NCBI GenBank assembly: GCA_036258175.1
Contig: DATAEE010000279.1
Coordinates: forward strand, 1-64,000
Reading direction: 5' to 3'
DNA: 64,000 bases
Source: DATAEE01 sp036258175
GTDB lineage: Bacteria; Acidobacteriota; Vicinamibacteria; Vicinamibacterales; 2-12-FULL-66-21
Position numbers and translations under genes: made by a program. Numbering within the stretch: the first letter of the stretch is position 1; each line of letters opens with the position of its first letter. The notes below the pieces were generated by a model that was not told the origin of the DNA, did no database searches, and saw only the letters and a list, made by a program, of their open reading frames with translations. Below, in pieces: positions 27,007 through 36,097 of this stretch.

Positions 27007-27940
27007 CGGTGGCGAGTGCCGCCGTGAGCTTGTGTGGCTTGGCCTCCTCGGCGGGCGGCAGCGCGAGCACTAACGTCGTCGGGGTGAGGCACAGCACGCG
27101 ATACGTCACCGATCCCATGCGCGGCCCGGCGAGCGGGGACGCGTGAAGGCCGATCACGATCAGCCCTGCGACTCGATCGCGCGCGACCTTCGCGATCTCC
27201 TCGGCTGGATCGCCATACGTCACGAGCGCCTCCGACTTGATGCGGGGCGGAATCGTGGCCGTCAGCTCGCCGAGCGCCTTGTCGGCGCGCGCCCGACGTT
27301 CGACGTCGATGTTCGGCAGCCGCCTCAGGACGCCCGGCCGCAGTCGCGACGGTTCAACGACGTGCGCCAGGACCAGCGGCACGTCGAGCGCCTCGGCCAG
27401 TCCCCAGGCGACACGCACTTGTCGCGCGGTCGCGGCGGTCAGATCGATTGGCGCGAGGATCCGCCGGACGAATGGCTTGATGTCCTCCAGCGTCCGCGGC
27501 CCCGGATCGCTCGCCGGCGCGACGAGCACTGGAACGGTCGTCTCGCGCAGGACTCGTTCGGTAATGGAGCCAAAAAACAACTTCCGGACGCCGGTCAGCC
27601 CATGCGAGCTCATCACGATGAGGTCGCAGCCCGGCTCGGTCGCGAGACGCAGGATCTCCTGCGCGGGCTTCCCCTTGATGACGTCCAGCTTCATCTCCAC
27701 GAAGCCGTGTGGACGATGCTCGAACGTGTGCGCAACGAAGCGCTCCAGCTCCTTCCGGCTATCCTCGGTGAGCCAGGCCGGACCGAGCGCGATATCGGCC
27801 GCCTCGTGCAGCAGCGGATCGTCGATCGTCACCACGGTCAGCTGCGCCTGGAAATGTTCGGCGATGGAGGCGGCGTACCGCAGCGCGGCGCGGGACGGTT
27901 CCGAAAAATCAATGGGGCACAGGATGGACGGGCGCACCAT
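26987..27940 (-). CDS. Tandem universal stress protein
   Basis: The 317-residue protein contains two Usp domains: residues 1-150 (MVRPSILCPIDFSEPSRAALRYA ... LIVMSSHGLTGVRKLFFGSITERVLRETTVPVLVAP) and a second from FVRRILAPIDLTAATARQVR. The first has the ATP-binding G-2x-G-9x-G-S-like pattern; the second is more divergent (GLIVIGLHASPLAGPRMGSVTYRVL). ATG 27940 follows AGGAGG at five bases. A sigma-54 promoter pattern lies just upstream. Position between a kinase and its probable regulator suggests it is a regulon member. Confidence 0.88.
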   Translation of the reverse strand: MVRPSILCPIDFSEPSRAALRYAASIAEHFQAQLTVVTIDDPLLHEAADIALGPAWLTEDSRKELERFVAHTFEHRPHGFVEMKLDVIKGKPAQEILRLATEPGCDLIVMSSHGLTGVRKLFFGSITERVLRETTVPVLVAPASDPGPRTLEDIKPFVRRILAPIDLTAATARQVRVAWGLAEALDVPLVLAHVVEPSRLRPGVLRRLPNIDVERRARADKALGELTATIPPRIKSEALVTYGDPAEEIAKVARDRVAGLIVIGLHASPLAGPRMGSVTYRVLCLTPTTLVLALPPAEEAKPHKLTAALATVTQPAK

Positions 27941-27971
27941 GACAGCCTCCTGAGGTCTACGCCTGGGTCGG

Positions 27972-27987
27972 TGCAACAGTCGTACCC
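27972..27987 (-). promoter_or_regulatory. Sigma-54 promoter of the universal stress protein gene
   Basis: The minus strand reads GGGTACG-ACTG-TTGCA, with GG (27986-27985), N10 and GC (27974-27973). It would start transcription near 27961, leaving about 20 bases before ATG 27940 and including the SD sequence. Confidence 0.6.
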
Positions 27988-28179
27988 CCCAGTGCTTGGG
28001 GTGGCCCGCGTCAATCGGGGCGGGCCGACGACTGGGTCGGCGCGGGTGGAATGGGAACAAACCCGCGGCGTGTGTGAAATCTCACGCGGTGGTCCACGAA
28101 GGCAGCGGCAGACAGCGCGGTGGCGATGGCCGCGAGCGACCGCGCCGCCCGCCGTCGGATATGAAGCGAGCGGCAGGTG
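27988..28179. other. Intergenic stretch without a recognisable gene
   Basis: About 190 bases between usp and the response regulator gene. A partial dyad GCGTGTGTGAAATCTCACGCGG lies near 28067-28088 and could be an activator site for the usp promoter. No coding sequence or RNA is recognisable. Confidence 0.4.
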
Positions 28180-29541
28180 TCATGACGACACCGAGAGGCC
28201 GAACTTCTCGATGCGGTACCGAATCTGATCGCGGTTGAGCCCCAGGAGCGCGGCCGCCCTGGTCTGGTTGCCTCCGCTCCGTCGCAGGGCCTGGACGACG
28301 AAGCTCCGCTCGAGCTCCTCCAGGTCGATCCCCGTGGCTGGCAGCTCGAGACCGTCCACCGTCCCGGGTCCCATCGTCAGCGCCACGAAGTCGGCGGGTC
28401 CCAGGCGATCCCCCTCGACCAACAGCATGGCCCGCTCGATGACGTTCCGAAGCTCCCGGACGTTGCCAGGCCACCCGTAGGATTGGAGAAACGTCATCGC
28501 CGCCGCCGTCGCGCCCAGGATGTTCTTCCGGAACTCGCGGTTGAAACCGTCGACGAAGAAATCGACGAGCACGGGAATGTCTTCGGGGTGCGACCGCAGG
28601 GGAGGCATGACGATGGGCAGCACGTTCAGCCGGTAGAACAGATCGCTGCGGAATCGTCCCTTGGCGACTTCGTCCTCGAGCTTGCGGTTCGTCGCCGCGA
28701 CGACGCGGACGTCGACCTTGATGTCGTTCGCGGCGCCGACGCGCTTGAAGGTCTTCTCTTCGAGAAACCGGAGCAGCTTGGCCTGCAGCGCCGGCACCAT
28801 CTCTGAGATCTCGTCGAGAAAGACCGTTCCGCCTTCGGCAGTCTCGAGAAGGCCGCGCTTCTGCAGGCGCGCGTCGGTGAACGCGCCGCGCTCGTGCCCG
28901 AAAAGCTCGCTTTCCAAGAGCTGTTCGGGAAGCGCCGAGCAGGTGATGTTCATGAACGGCCGCGACGCCCGATCGCTCGTGTAGTGGAGCACCTTGGCCA
29001 CGAGGTCTTTGCCGGTGCCGCTTTCACCCGTGAGCAGCACGGTCGACGCCGGGCTGGCCGCCACCTTGGCGACGAGATTCCGCAGCGCGGACATGGCGTC
29101 CGACACGCCGACGATGCGGTTCAGGCTGTAGGGGCGCGCCTCGTTCGCGCGAAGCTGCCGAACCTCGCGCCGAAGCCGCGTCGTCTCGAGCGCCCGCTCG
29201 ACCGTGGCCATCACGTCGTCGAGGTTGAACGGCTTGTTGGCGAAGTGGTACGCGCCGATCTTCATCGCTTCGACCGCAGTCTCGACGGTCGCGTATGCGG
29301 TCAGCAGGATGACGAGGATGTCCGGGTCGAATTCCTTGATCTTGCGGAGCACCGTGACGCCGTCGGTGTCCGGCAGCCTGTAGTCGAGGAGAACCAGGTC
29401 CACGCCTTCGCGCACCGATTCGAGCGCCTCGTGGCCGGTGCCCGCTTCGAGCACGTCGTAGCCGTCGGCCTTCAATCGCTCTGTCAGCGACCAGCGAATG
29501 AGGGCCTCGTCATCGACAACGAGAACGGTTGGACGAGGCAT
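28180..29541 (-). CDS. NtrC-family sigma-54 response regulator
   Basis: The 453-residue protein has a receiver domain (VLVVDDEALIRWS, phospho-Asp in LLDYRLPDTDG near residue 53, LTAYATVETAVEAMK, FANKPF), an AAA+ domain (GESGTGKDLVAKV, Walker B TVFLDEIS) and a Fis-type HTH (GGNQTRAAALLGLNRDQIRYRIEKFGL). The sigma-54 loop is GAFTDA, a known natural variant of GAFTGA. ATG 29541 is chosen; a perfect -10 box TATAAT ends seven bases upstream, so the mRNA may be leaderless. It is the probable partner of the kinase at 25927 and candidate activator of the osmC, usp and CBS promoters. Confidence 0.93.
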   Translation of the reverse strand: MPRPTVLVVDDEALIRWSLTERLKADGYDVLEAGTGHEALESVREGVDLVLLDYRLPDTDGVTVLRKIKEFDPDILVILLTAYATVETAVEAMKIGAYHFANKPFNLDDVMATVERALETTRLRREVRQLRANEARPYSLNRIVGVSDAMSALRNLVAKVAASPASTVLLTGESGTGKDLVAKVLHYTSDRASRPFMNITCSALPEQLLESELFGHERGAFTDARLQKRGLLETAEGGTVFLDEISEMVPALQAKLLRFLEEKTFKRVGAANDIKVDVRVVAATNRKLEDEVAKGRFRSDLFYRLNVLPIVMPPLRSHPEDIPVLVDFFVDGFNREFRKNILGATAAAMTFLQSYGWPGNVRELRNVIERAMLLVEGDRLGPADFVALTMGPGTVDGLELPATGIDLEELERSFVVQALRRSGGNQTRAAALLGLNRDQIRYRIEKFGLSVSS

Positions 29542-29547
29542 GTCGAA

Positions 29548-29553
29548 ATTATA
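29548..29553 (-). promoter_or_regulatory. -10 box of the response regulator gene
   Basis: TATAAT on the minus strand is followed after seven bases (TTTCGAC, 29547-29542 plus context) by ATG 29541. No SD is present and no clear -35 box is seen. The spacing fits a leaderless mRNA. Confidence 0.5.
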
Positions 29554-29638
29554 GCGGTTGGTCGAGGCGGCTCGCGCGTGCACGCCGCGGCCGGGTGAGG
29601 GAGATTCCGGACCGGGCGGGGGATTTTCCGCAGCGGAG

Positions 29639-29654
29639 TGCCGAAAAACCGGCA
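29639..29654. promoter_or_regulatory. 16-bp palindromic element upstream of the small membrane gene
   Basis: TGCCGAAAAACCGGCA shares 12 of 16 positions with the element at 8263-8278 and ends 20 bases before a sigma-54 promoter. A second dyad, TTTTC-GCG-GAAAA, follows at about 29655-29669, and TTTTCCGCAGCGGA precedes it. Confidence 0.45.
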
Positions 29655-29672
29655 TTTTCGCGGAAAACGACG

Positions 29673-29688
29673 CGGCACGAAACCTGCC
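29673..29688 (+). promoter_or_regulatory. Sigma-54 promoter of the small membrane gene
   Basis: CGGCACG-AAAC-CTGCC has GG (29674-29675), N10 and GC (29686-29687); the -24 half is perfect. The start would be near 29699, leaving an SD-containing leader before ATG 29725. Confidence 0.7.
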
Positions 29689-29724
29689 TTCGGGAGAGCG
29701 AACCCCGGAACCGTGGAGGTCATC

Positions 29725-29943
29725 ATGAAGCGCTATCCGACTCTGCACGCCGTCCTCGTCGGCGCAGCACACGTTGCCGTCCGTGCAGGGGCGATCGCGA
29801 TCGGCGTCCCGATGATGGTCCTGGGCCTCGCGATGGGCGTGTCCCTCGTGATGCTGCCTGCCGGGCTGGTCATCGGCCTGCTCGGGCTGCTGATTGCGCT
29901 CTGGGCCATGTTCGGGGATCTGACGATGCCGGCGCGCGTCTGA
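29725..29943 (+). CDS. Small two-helix membrane protein
   Basis: This 72-residue protein has two hydrophobic helices and the words IGVPMMVLGLAMGVSLVMLPAGLVIGLLGLLIALW. It is paralogous to the protein at 18019-18210 in the feo unit. GTGGAGG precedes ATG 29725, and a sigma-54 promoter lies upstream. Function unknown; two copies under probable sigma-54 control suggest a membrane stress or transport-accessory role. Confidence 0.78.
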   Translation: MKRYPTLHAVLVGAAHVAVRAGAIAIGVPMMVLGLAMGVSLVMLPAGLVIGLLGLLIALWAMFGDLTMPARV

Positions 29944-29972
29944 CCGCCGAGCGAGCAGACTTTGGGGCCAGC

Positions 29973-30371
29973 ATGAGCGAACACTGCCGCCACCTGACCG
30001 TCGATCGTCCTGTCGATCGGACGCTGTGGCTCGTGATCGAGACCTTCGTCCGCGAGGGCTTCCGGCTGAAGGCCCTCGACGTCTCGAGACGTCCAAGGCA
30101 GACGGACGGCCGGAGCCAGGATCGGTATTTCCTGATAAAGGCAACCTATCCGGACGTGATCGCGAGACGTCTCAGGCTCGAGTCGGATGCCGCCGTTCTA
30201 ATCGCCTGTGATGAACTTGCAGGTAATCGGACGCGGCTGACGCTCACCACCGTTACGACCTGGCGAGAGCCTCATCCAGCGCTGATCGCCATCGAGGACG
30301 CGCTCGAAGGCCGGGTCACCGGGCTGCTCGATGGATTCTGCCGGAGCAGCGCCCAACGCGTCGCGGCCTGA
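29973..30371 (+). CDS. Hypothetical protein
   Basis: I do not recognise this 132-residue soluble protein. It begins MSEHCRHLTVDRPVDRTLWLVIETFVREGFRL and ends with an Arg/Leu-rich half; a mixed alpha/beta fold similar to small ligand-binding or DUF302-like proteins is possible but unsupported by a motif. ATG 29973 is preceded by GGGG. It lies 29 bases after the small membrane protein and is probably cotranscribed from the sigma-54 promoter. Confidence 0.6.
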   Translation: MSEHCRHLTVDRPVDRTLWLVIETFVREGFRLKALDVSRRPRQTDGRSQDRYFLIKATYPDVIARRLRLESDAAVLIACDELAGNRTRLTLTTVTTWREPHPALIAIEDALEGRVTGLLDGFCRSSAQRVAA

Positions 30372-30401
30372 GGCGCTCGAACTCCCGAAAGAGCGGTCAT
30401 C

Positions 30402-30650
30402 ATGGTCAGTCGAGAAAAATTGCTGCCAATCCTGAGAAACTGGTTCCCGGACGCGCCCCAGGACGACGTCGAGGGTGCGGCGACGGCGATTTCGGGCCTC
30501 GACGAGGAATGGGAAGAAGTGACGTCGAAGGAAGAAGAGCTCGGCTATCACTATTCGCCGAAGTGCGTTGAGATCTGCTACCTGGCAGACCAGGTCGATA
30601 CGGGCGCAGAATTCCGCCTCTTCCGAAAGCGCCGGGCGAGGACCTGGTAA
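30402..30650 (+). CDS. Hypothetical small acidic protein
   Basis: The 82-residue product (MVSREKLLPILRNWFPDAPQDD...) has an acidic middle (GLDEEWEEVTSKEEELGYHY) and two Cys in SPKCVEICYLADQ. I do not recognise a family. It starts 30 bases after the previous gene and ends about 145 bases before the formate dehydrogenase operon, so it could belong with either. Confidence 0.55.
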   Translation: MVSREKLLPILRNWFPDAPQDDVEGAATAISGLDEEWEEVTSKEEELGYHYSPKCVEICYLADQVDTGAEFRLFRKRRARTW

Positions 30651-30797
30651 GCCATTGGCAGCTCGAAGGGCGGGTGACAGCGCTCTTTCCGCTAGGCAAC
30701 CGACGGTGCTATCATCCCGCCGATCAATCCACTGCCGCGTAGTGCATGACGCGACGACGCCAGTCTGGGCTTGGCTCGCCTCGAAAGGTGAGTGTCC

Positions 30798-33700
30798 GTG
30801 GATCTCAGAACAGGCGGCTCAACACCCCTCAACCGAAGAGACTGGCTGAAGGCGGCCCTCGGCAGCAGCGTTGGACTCGCCCTCGACGGCGTTCTCGATG
30901 TGCCTGCGGTGAGAGCTGCCGCGCCGCAATTCAAGCTGTCGAACGTCAGCGAGTTCACGACATCGTGCAACTTCTGCTCGTGCGGCTGCGGGATGATCGC
31001 AGCGGTCCGCGACGGCAAGCTGATCACGCTCGAGGGCGACTTCGATCACGTCGTGAATCGCGGGTCGCTGTGCGTCAAGGGCATGTCGATGTTTCCGACG
31101 CACACGTCGCCGCAGCGGCTGCAGACGCCGCGGTATCGCGCGGCGGGCAGCGACCACTGGACCGATATCACCTGGGACGAGGCGGTGGACCGGATTGCCA
31201 AGAAAATCCGGACGATCCGCGACACGACCTGGATCGCAACGGAAAAAGTCGGCGACACGGACGTTCCGGTCAACCGCAGCGATGCGTGGGCGTTCATGGG
31301 CGGCGCGCAAAACACGAACGAGGAGTGTTACCTCTTCCAAAAGGCCGCGCGCCTTCTCGGGACCGTCTACGTCGAACATCAGGCCCGGCTTTGACATAGC
31401 CCCACGGTCCCCGGTCTGGGGGCCTCGTTCGGTAGAGGGGCGATGACCAATCACTGGTCAGACCTCCAGCACTGCAGGACGATCCTCGTCGAAGGCAGCA
31501 ACGTGGCCGAGAACCATCCGATGGCCTTCAAGTGGATCCGGAAGGCGCAGGAGGATGGCGCGATCATCATCCACGTGGATCCGCGCTTCTCGCGCACGTC
31601 GGCGGCCGCCGACATCTATGCGCGCATCCGGCCCGGCGCCGATGCGGCCTTTCTCAACGCGATGATCAACCACGTCCTCGTGCACAAGCTGTACGACGAG
31701 GATTACGTCGTCACGCATACGAACGCGCTGTTCCTCGGCGACGACGCATTCGACTTCAAGGACGGCGTGTTCAGCGGCTACGACGCGGAGCGGCACACGT
31801 ACGACACCACGAGTTGGGGTTATGAGCTCGACGGCACCGGCAAACCACGCGTCGCGTCGAACCTCGACGATCCGCGGTGCATCTTCGCCCGGCTCCGGAC
31901 GTTCTTTTCCCGATACACGCTGGAGGTCGGAGAGCAGATCTCGGGCGTTCCCGCAGCTCAGATTCAGCAGATCGCCGAGACGATGGCCAGAAATCGTCCC
32001 GGCAGCATCCTCTACGCGCTTGGGATGACGCAGCACACGACGGGCGTGCAGGGGATCCGCGCGTTCACGATCCTGCAGCTTCTGCTCGGAAACGTCGGCA
32101 AGCCGGGCGGCGGCGTCAACGCGCTTCGGGGCGAACCGAACGTGCAGGGTTCGTGCGACATGGGAGTGCTCAATAACTATCTACCTGGGTACATCGACTA
32201 CCCGGTCAACAGCGAACCCACGCTGGCCGCGTGGACCAAGAAACACGGCACGGCGAGACGGCCGCTCGTCGTAAACACGCTGAAAGCCTTCTACGGTGAC
32301 GCCGCGACGCCGGAAAACGAGTTCTGCTACGCCTGGCTGCCCAAACGCGACCCGGTGAAAGACCACGGCACGTTCGGCATCTTCGACAGCGCACTCGCCG
32401 GAACGATGAAGCTGTTGTGGATCGTCGGCCAGAACCCGGCCGTAACCATGCCCAACCTGAAGGTCACGTTCGATGCGATGGCGAAGCTCGAACTGCTGGT
32501 CGTCCAGGAGCTGTGGGAAACGGAGACCGCCGGGTTCTGGCAGCGACCCGACGTCGATCCGAAATCGATCAAGACCGAAGTCATCCTGCTTCCGGCGGCG
32601 TTCTTCATGGAGAAGGCGGGCAGCGTCACCAATTCCGGCGCCATGGTGCAGTGGCGGTATCAGACGGTCAAGCCGCCGGGGCAGGCAAAGGCCGACGGCG
32701 AGATCGTCGATCTCGTGTTCCGGCGAATCCGTGAGCTCGTGAAGGATTCGACCGATCCGAAGGACGACATCATCAGGAAAGCGGCGTGGACGTACACCAC
32801 TGCCGAGGACGTTCTTCGGGAGATCAGCGGCCGTGTGCTTCGCGATGTGCCCGCCGCCGGCCTGAAATCGGGCGCGACGGTCAACGGCGTCGGCGATCTT
32901 TTTCACGCCGAGGGCTCAACTTCGGCGGGCACATGGATCTATGCCGGAGTGTTCGCCGGTGGCGAGAACCTCGCGAAACGGCGCGACGGGCGAACCGATC
33001 CCGGAAACCTGGGGCTGTTTCCGAATTTCGGATGGACGTGGCCGAACAACAAACGAATCCTGTACAACCGCGCGTCGTGCGATCGCAACGGCAGGCCGTA
33101 TCCGGGATCGAAGCCGGTCGTGTGGTGGGACGAGAAAGCGAAACGTTGGACCGGGTACGACGTGCCCGACGTCATGTACGACACCGAGGGTCCTGACACG
33201 CCCCGCGGCCGGCGCGCCTTCCACATGAACGCCGAAGGTGTGGGCCGGCTGTTCGCCGCCGTCTACAACGATCCGGATCCGCAGCATCCGGGGCTCCCGC
33301 GCGACTGGAGCTACGTCCCGAAAGACGGCCCGCTTCCGGAGATGTACGAGCCAGTCGAGAGCCCGGTGAAGAACCTGTTGCACCCCGAGGTGCGTCACAA
33401 CCCGACGCTGAAGTATCCGCGCCTCCCCGGCCGCCAGCCAATCGGCGACGCGCGCGACTTCCCGTACGTCCTCATGACCTCGACCGTCGCCGAGCATTGG
33501 TGCGCGGGGTCGACAACGCGCAACATTCCCTGGCTGAACGAGCTGGTGCCCGAACCGATGCTCGAGATGCCCGAGGTTCTCGCGCGCAAGCTCACGGTGA
33601 AGTCCGGAGACGTCGTGAAGGTGTCGTCCGCACGCGGTGAGCTCGAGGTGAAGGCGGTCGTCACGCCGCGAATGCAAACGATCAAGGTCGACGGGCAGGA

Positions 33701-33893
33701 AGTCGTGATCGTGTGGATGCCGTACTGCTGGGGCTACAAGGGGCTGTCGACCGGCCCGAGCGTGAACCACCTGACGATCGATGCCGTCGACCCGGTCGCC
33801 GGGACCCAGGAGACCAAAGCCTGCCTCGTCAACGTCGTGAAGGTGCGTGACGCGGCCGTCACGCCGCCCGAACCGCGCGGGAGAAAAACATGA
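30798..33893 (+). CDS. fdnG: Formate dehydrogenase catalytic subunit, selenoprotein
   Basis: This is one gene of about 1,031 residues read through an in-frame TGA at 31392-31394, which encodes selenocysteine (Sec199) in the active-site context VEHQARL-U-HSPTV, matching E. coli FdnG/FdoG. The frame after the TGA continues as PGLGASFGRGAMTNHW. The N-terminus has a Tat signal (LNRRDWLKAALG), then a [4Fe-4S] site CNFCSCGCG...SLCVKG; Mo/W-bis-MGD domains follow (GQNPAVTMPN, STVAEHWCAG). It oxidises formate in the periplasm. GTG 30798 is preferred with AAAGG nine bases upstream; GTG 30792 is possible. Splitting it into two genes at the TGA would be wrong. Confidence 0.93.
31392..31424 (+). promoter_or_regulatory. 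Selenocysteine codon and bacterial SECIS hairpin
   Basis: The TGA at 31392-31394 is followed, after 11 bases, by a 7-base-pair stem GGTCCCC (31406-31412) / GGGGGCC (31418-31424) with the loop GGTCT. The loop and the 11-base spacing are those of the E. coli fdhF SECIS upper stem bound by SelB. Confidence 0.9.
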
Positions 33894-36097
33894 TCCCACT
33901 GCCGATGGCGACGCCGATCAAGACCAGGACGACCCTGGTCGACATCACGAAGTGCATCGGCTGCCGCGCCTGCCAGGTGGCGTGCAAGCAGTGGAACGAT
34001 CGCGACGGCGAGGAGACGGAGCTGCAGCCGGACCTCGGGTTTCAGAACCCGGCCGTCCTCAGCGCGAAGACGCTCACGCTCATCTCCTTCCACGAAATCC
34101 CGGACGAAAAGGCGCCGGGCGGCCTGCATCTCGTCAACACGATGTGGCGATGTCTGCACTGCCTGGAGCCGGCCTGCGTCTCGTCCTGTCCCACGACCGC
34201 GCTCGTTCGGCAGTCCGACGGGCCCGTCACGTACAACGGCGACAAGTGCATCGGCTGCCGGTACTGCATGTGGGCGTGCCCGTGGGGTGTTCCGTCAACC
34301 GACTGGGATACGCGCAGTCCCAAGATTCACAAGTGCACGCACTGCGCGGACCGCTGCGACCAGCCGCTTCCGGCCGCGCGCAATGGCGAGGCGCTCACCG
34401 CGCAGGAAAGCCAGGCGTTCCGCGACACGATCCAGGTGCCGGCCTGCGTCAAAGCGTGCCCTGCGGACGCCCTCCGCTACGGCGACCGTGAAGAGATGCT
34501 TCAGGAAGCGCGCAAGCGCATCGCGGCGCGCCCCGAGAAATACGTGGACCACATCTACGGAGAAAAGGAAGCGGGCGGCACGGCCGTGTTGTACCTGTCG
34601 GCTGTGCCGTTCGAGAAGCTGGGATTCCCGAAGGTGGCAGAGAAATCGTACCCGGGATTCTCCCGTTTCGCGCTGCACGCCGTTCCGCCGGCGGTGATGG
34701 CGATCGGAGCGCTTCTCGGTGGGACGCACGCGTTCCTGAAACGGCGTGCGGTCGGCATGGCGAAGCAGCGGCTACGTGCCGCCCACGGCGAGGATCACCA
34801 TCCCGAGTTCGAACCGCTTCGGGAAAAACTCTGGACGCCGTTCAATTTCCTGATGCTGGCGCTGATGATCTTCGGCGCGCTCTCGTTTGTCGCCAGGTTC
34901 ATCGTGGGCCTGGGCGCCAGCACGCAGTTGTCCGACACTTACGCGTGGGGCCTCTGGATCGTCTTCGACCTGGTCTGGATCGCCGTCGCCGCCGGTGCGT
35001 TCGCCACAGCGGGACTGATTTACATCTTCCAACGCAAGGATTTGTATTCGATCGGGCGCGGCGCCGTGCTCATGGGCCTGCTGAGTTATTCGTTCGTGAC
35101 GGTCACGCTCCTTGCGGATCTCGGCTTGCCGCTGCATGCGTACCAGCTCGCGCTACAGGCGCCCGAGCAGTCGGCGATGTTCGAGGTGTCGTGGTGCGTC
35201 GGCCTCTACGTCACCATCCTGCTCTTCGAGTTCCTTCCGGTCGCGTTCGAACGGTGGGGCCTCACGAAGGCGATGGCAGTCTGGCGGCAATGGTCGGGTG
35301 TTTACGTCGCATTCGCCGCGACTCTGTTCGTCTACCTGCTCTCGCGCAATCTGATGTACGTCGCGATCACCGCGGCGATCTTTTCGTTCCTCGCGTGGAC
35401 GTTCCGTGCCAGAGACCACCATGCAGAGCCCATCATGCTGGCCATCGCCGCCGTGACGCTCTCGACCATGCATCAGAGCTCTCTGGGGTCCCTCTTTCTG
35501 CTCATGCCGGACAGACTCGCGCCGCAGTGGTGGTCGCCGGTGCTTCCCGTTTCTTTCTTCCTGTCATCGATCGCGGCCGGACTCGGGCTCATCGTCCTGG
35601 TCGAGATGTGGATCGCGAGAGCCTGGAACCGGCCGCTCCGAATCACGCAGCTGGCAGCCATGGGCCAGATCACGTTCTGGTCGCTTCTGGTTTACCTCCT
35701 GTTCCGGCTGGGCGATTTAGCCGTTCGAGGTCAGCTCGGGGGCGCATTCTCCGGAAGCCACGGCGCGCTCTTCGCAACAGAGCTGCTCTTGGGAGGCGCG
35801 CTTCCACTCGTGCTGCTCGCCCGTGCGTCCTGGCGGACGCGCCAATCCGTCCTGTTCCTCGGCGCGCTCCTCACGACGCTCGGCGTCGTGTTCAACCGTA
35901 TCAACGTCGTCCTGTTCGCGATGACGCTGAAGGGGTCGATGCCGCAGATCTCGCCGGAAACGTACTCGCCGACGATCATCGAATGGGGCCTTTCGATCGG
36001 TCTCATCGCCGCGACGATCTTCCTGTTCGGATTGGCCGCTCGATTGATGCCGGTCCTTCCAAAAGAACGCACGACGCAGCCCGCTGGAGGCGCGTGA
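33890..36097 (+). CDS. Fused Fe-S (FdnH-like) and NrfD-like membrane subunit of formate dehydrogenase
   Basis: The 735-residue protein joins two usual subunits. Residues 1-260 are an FdnH-like ferredoxin with four [4Fe-4S] Cys groups (CIGCRACQVACK, CLHCLEPACVSSCP, CIGCRYCMWACP, CTHCADRC / CVKACP) and a TM helix near VPPAVMAIGALLGG. From about residue 290 an NrfD/PsrC-type quinone-reactive membrane domain with about eight helices follows. It would take electrons from FdnG, held on the periplasmic face by Tat co-export, to menaquinone. ATG 33890 overlaps the fdnG stop (ATGA). In E. coli the membrane subunit is instead a separate di-haem cytochrome b (FdnI). Confidence 0.9.
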   Translation: MIPLPMATPIKTRTTLVDITKCIGCRACQVACKQWNDRDGEETELQPDLGFQNPAVLSAKTLTLISFHEIPDEKAPGGLHLVNTMWRCLHCLEPACVSSCPTTALVRQSDGPVTYNGDKCIGCRYCMWACPWGVPSTDWDTRSPKIHKCTHCADRCDQPLPAARNGEALTAQESQAFRDTIQVPACVKACPADALRYGDREEMLQEARKRIAARPEKYVDHIYGEKEAGGTAVLYLSAVPFEKLGFPKVAEKSYPGFSRFALHAVPPAVMAIGALLGGTHAFLKRRAVGMAKQRLRAAHGEDHHPEFEPLREKLWTPFNFLMLALMIFGALSFVARFIVGLGASTQLSDTYAWGLWIVFDLVWIAVAAGAFATAGLIYIFQRKDLYSIGRGAVLMGLLSYSFVTVTLLADLGLPLHAYQLALQAPEQSAMFEVSWCVGLYVTILLFEFLPVAFERWGLTKAMAVWRQWSGVYVAFAATLFVYLLSRNLMYVAITAAIFSFLAWTFRARDHHAEPIMLAIAAVTLSTMHQSSLGSLFLLMPDRLAPQWWSPVLPVSFFLSSIAAGLGLIVLVEMWIARAWNRPLRITQLAAMGQITFWSLLVYLLFRLGDLAVRGQLGGAFSGSHGALFATELLLGGALPLVLLARASWRTRQSVLFLGALLTTLGVVFNRINVVLFAMTLKGSMPQISPETYSPTIIEWGLSIGLIAATIFLFGLAARLMPVLPKERTTQPAGGA

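Noticed and set aside
30651..30797. Sigma-54 promoter before the formate dehydrogenase operon
   Set aside because: TGGCAGCTCGAAGGGC does not give GC at the right distance; only a weak sigma-70 -10 (TATCAT near 30712) is visible, without a clear -35.
31443..33893. A separate gene starting at ATG 31443 after a truncated formate dehydrogenase fragment
   Set aside because: It is the same frame as the upstream part, joined by a TGA at the selenocysteine position with a SECIS hairpin.
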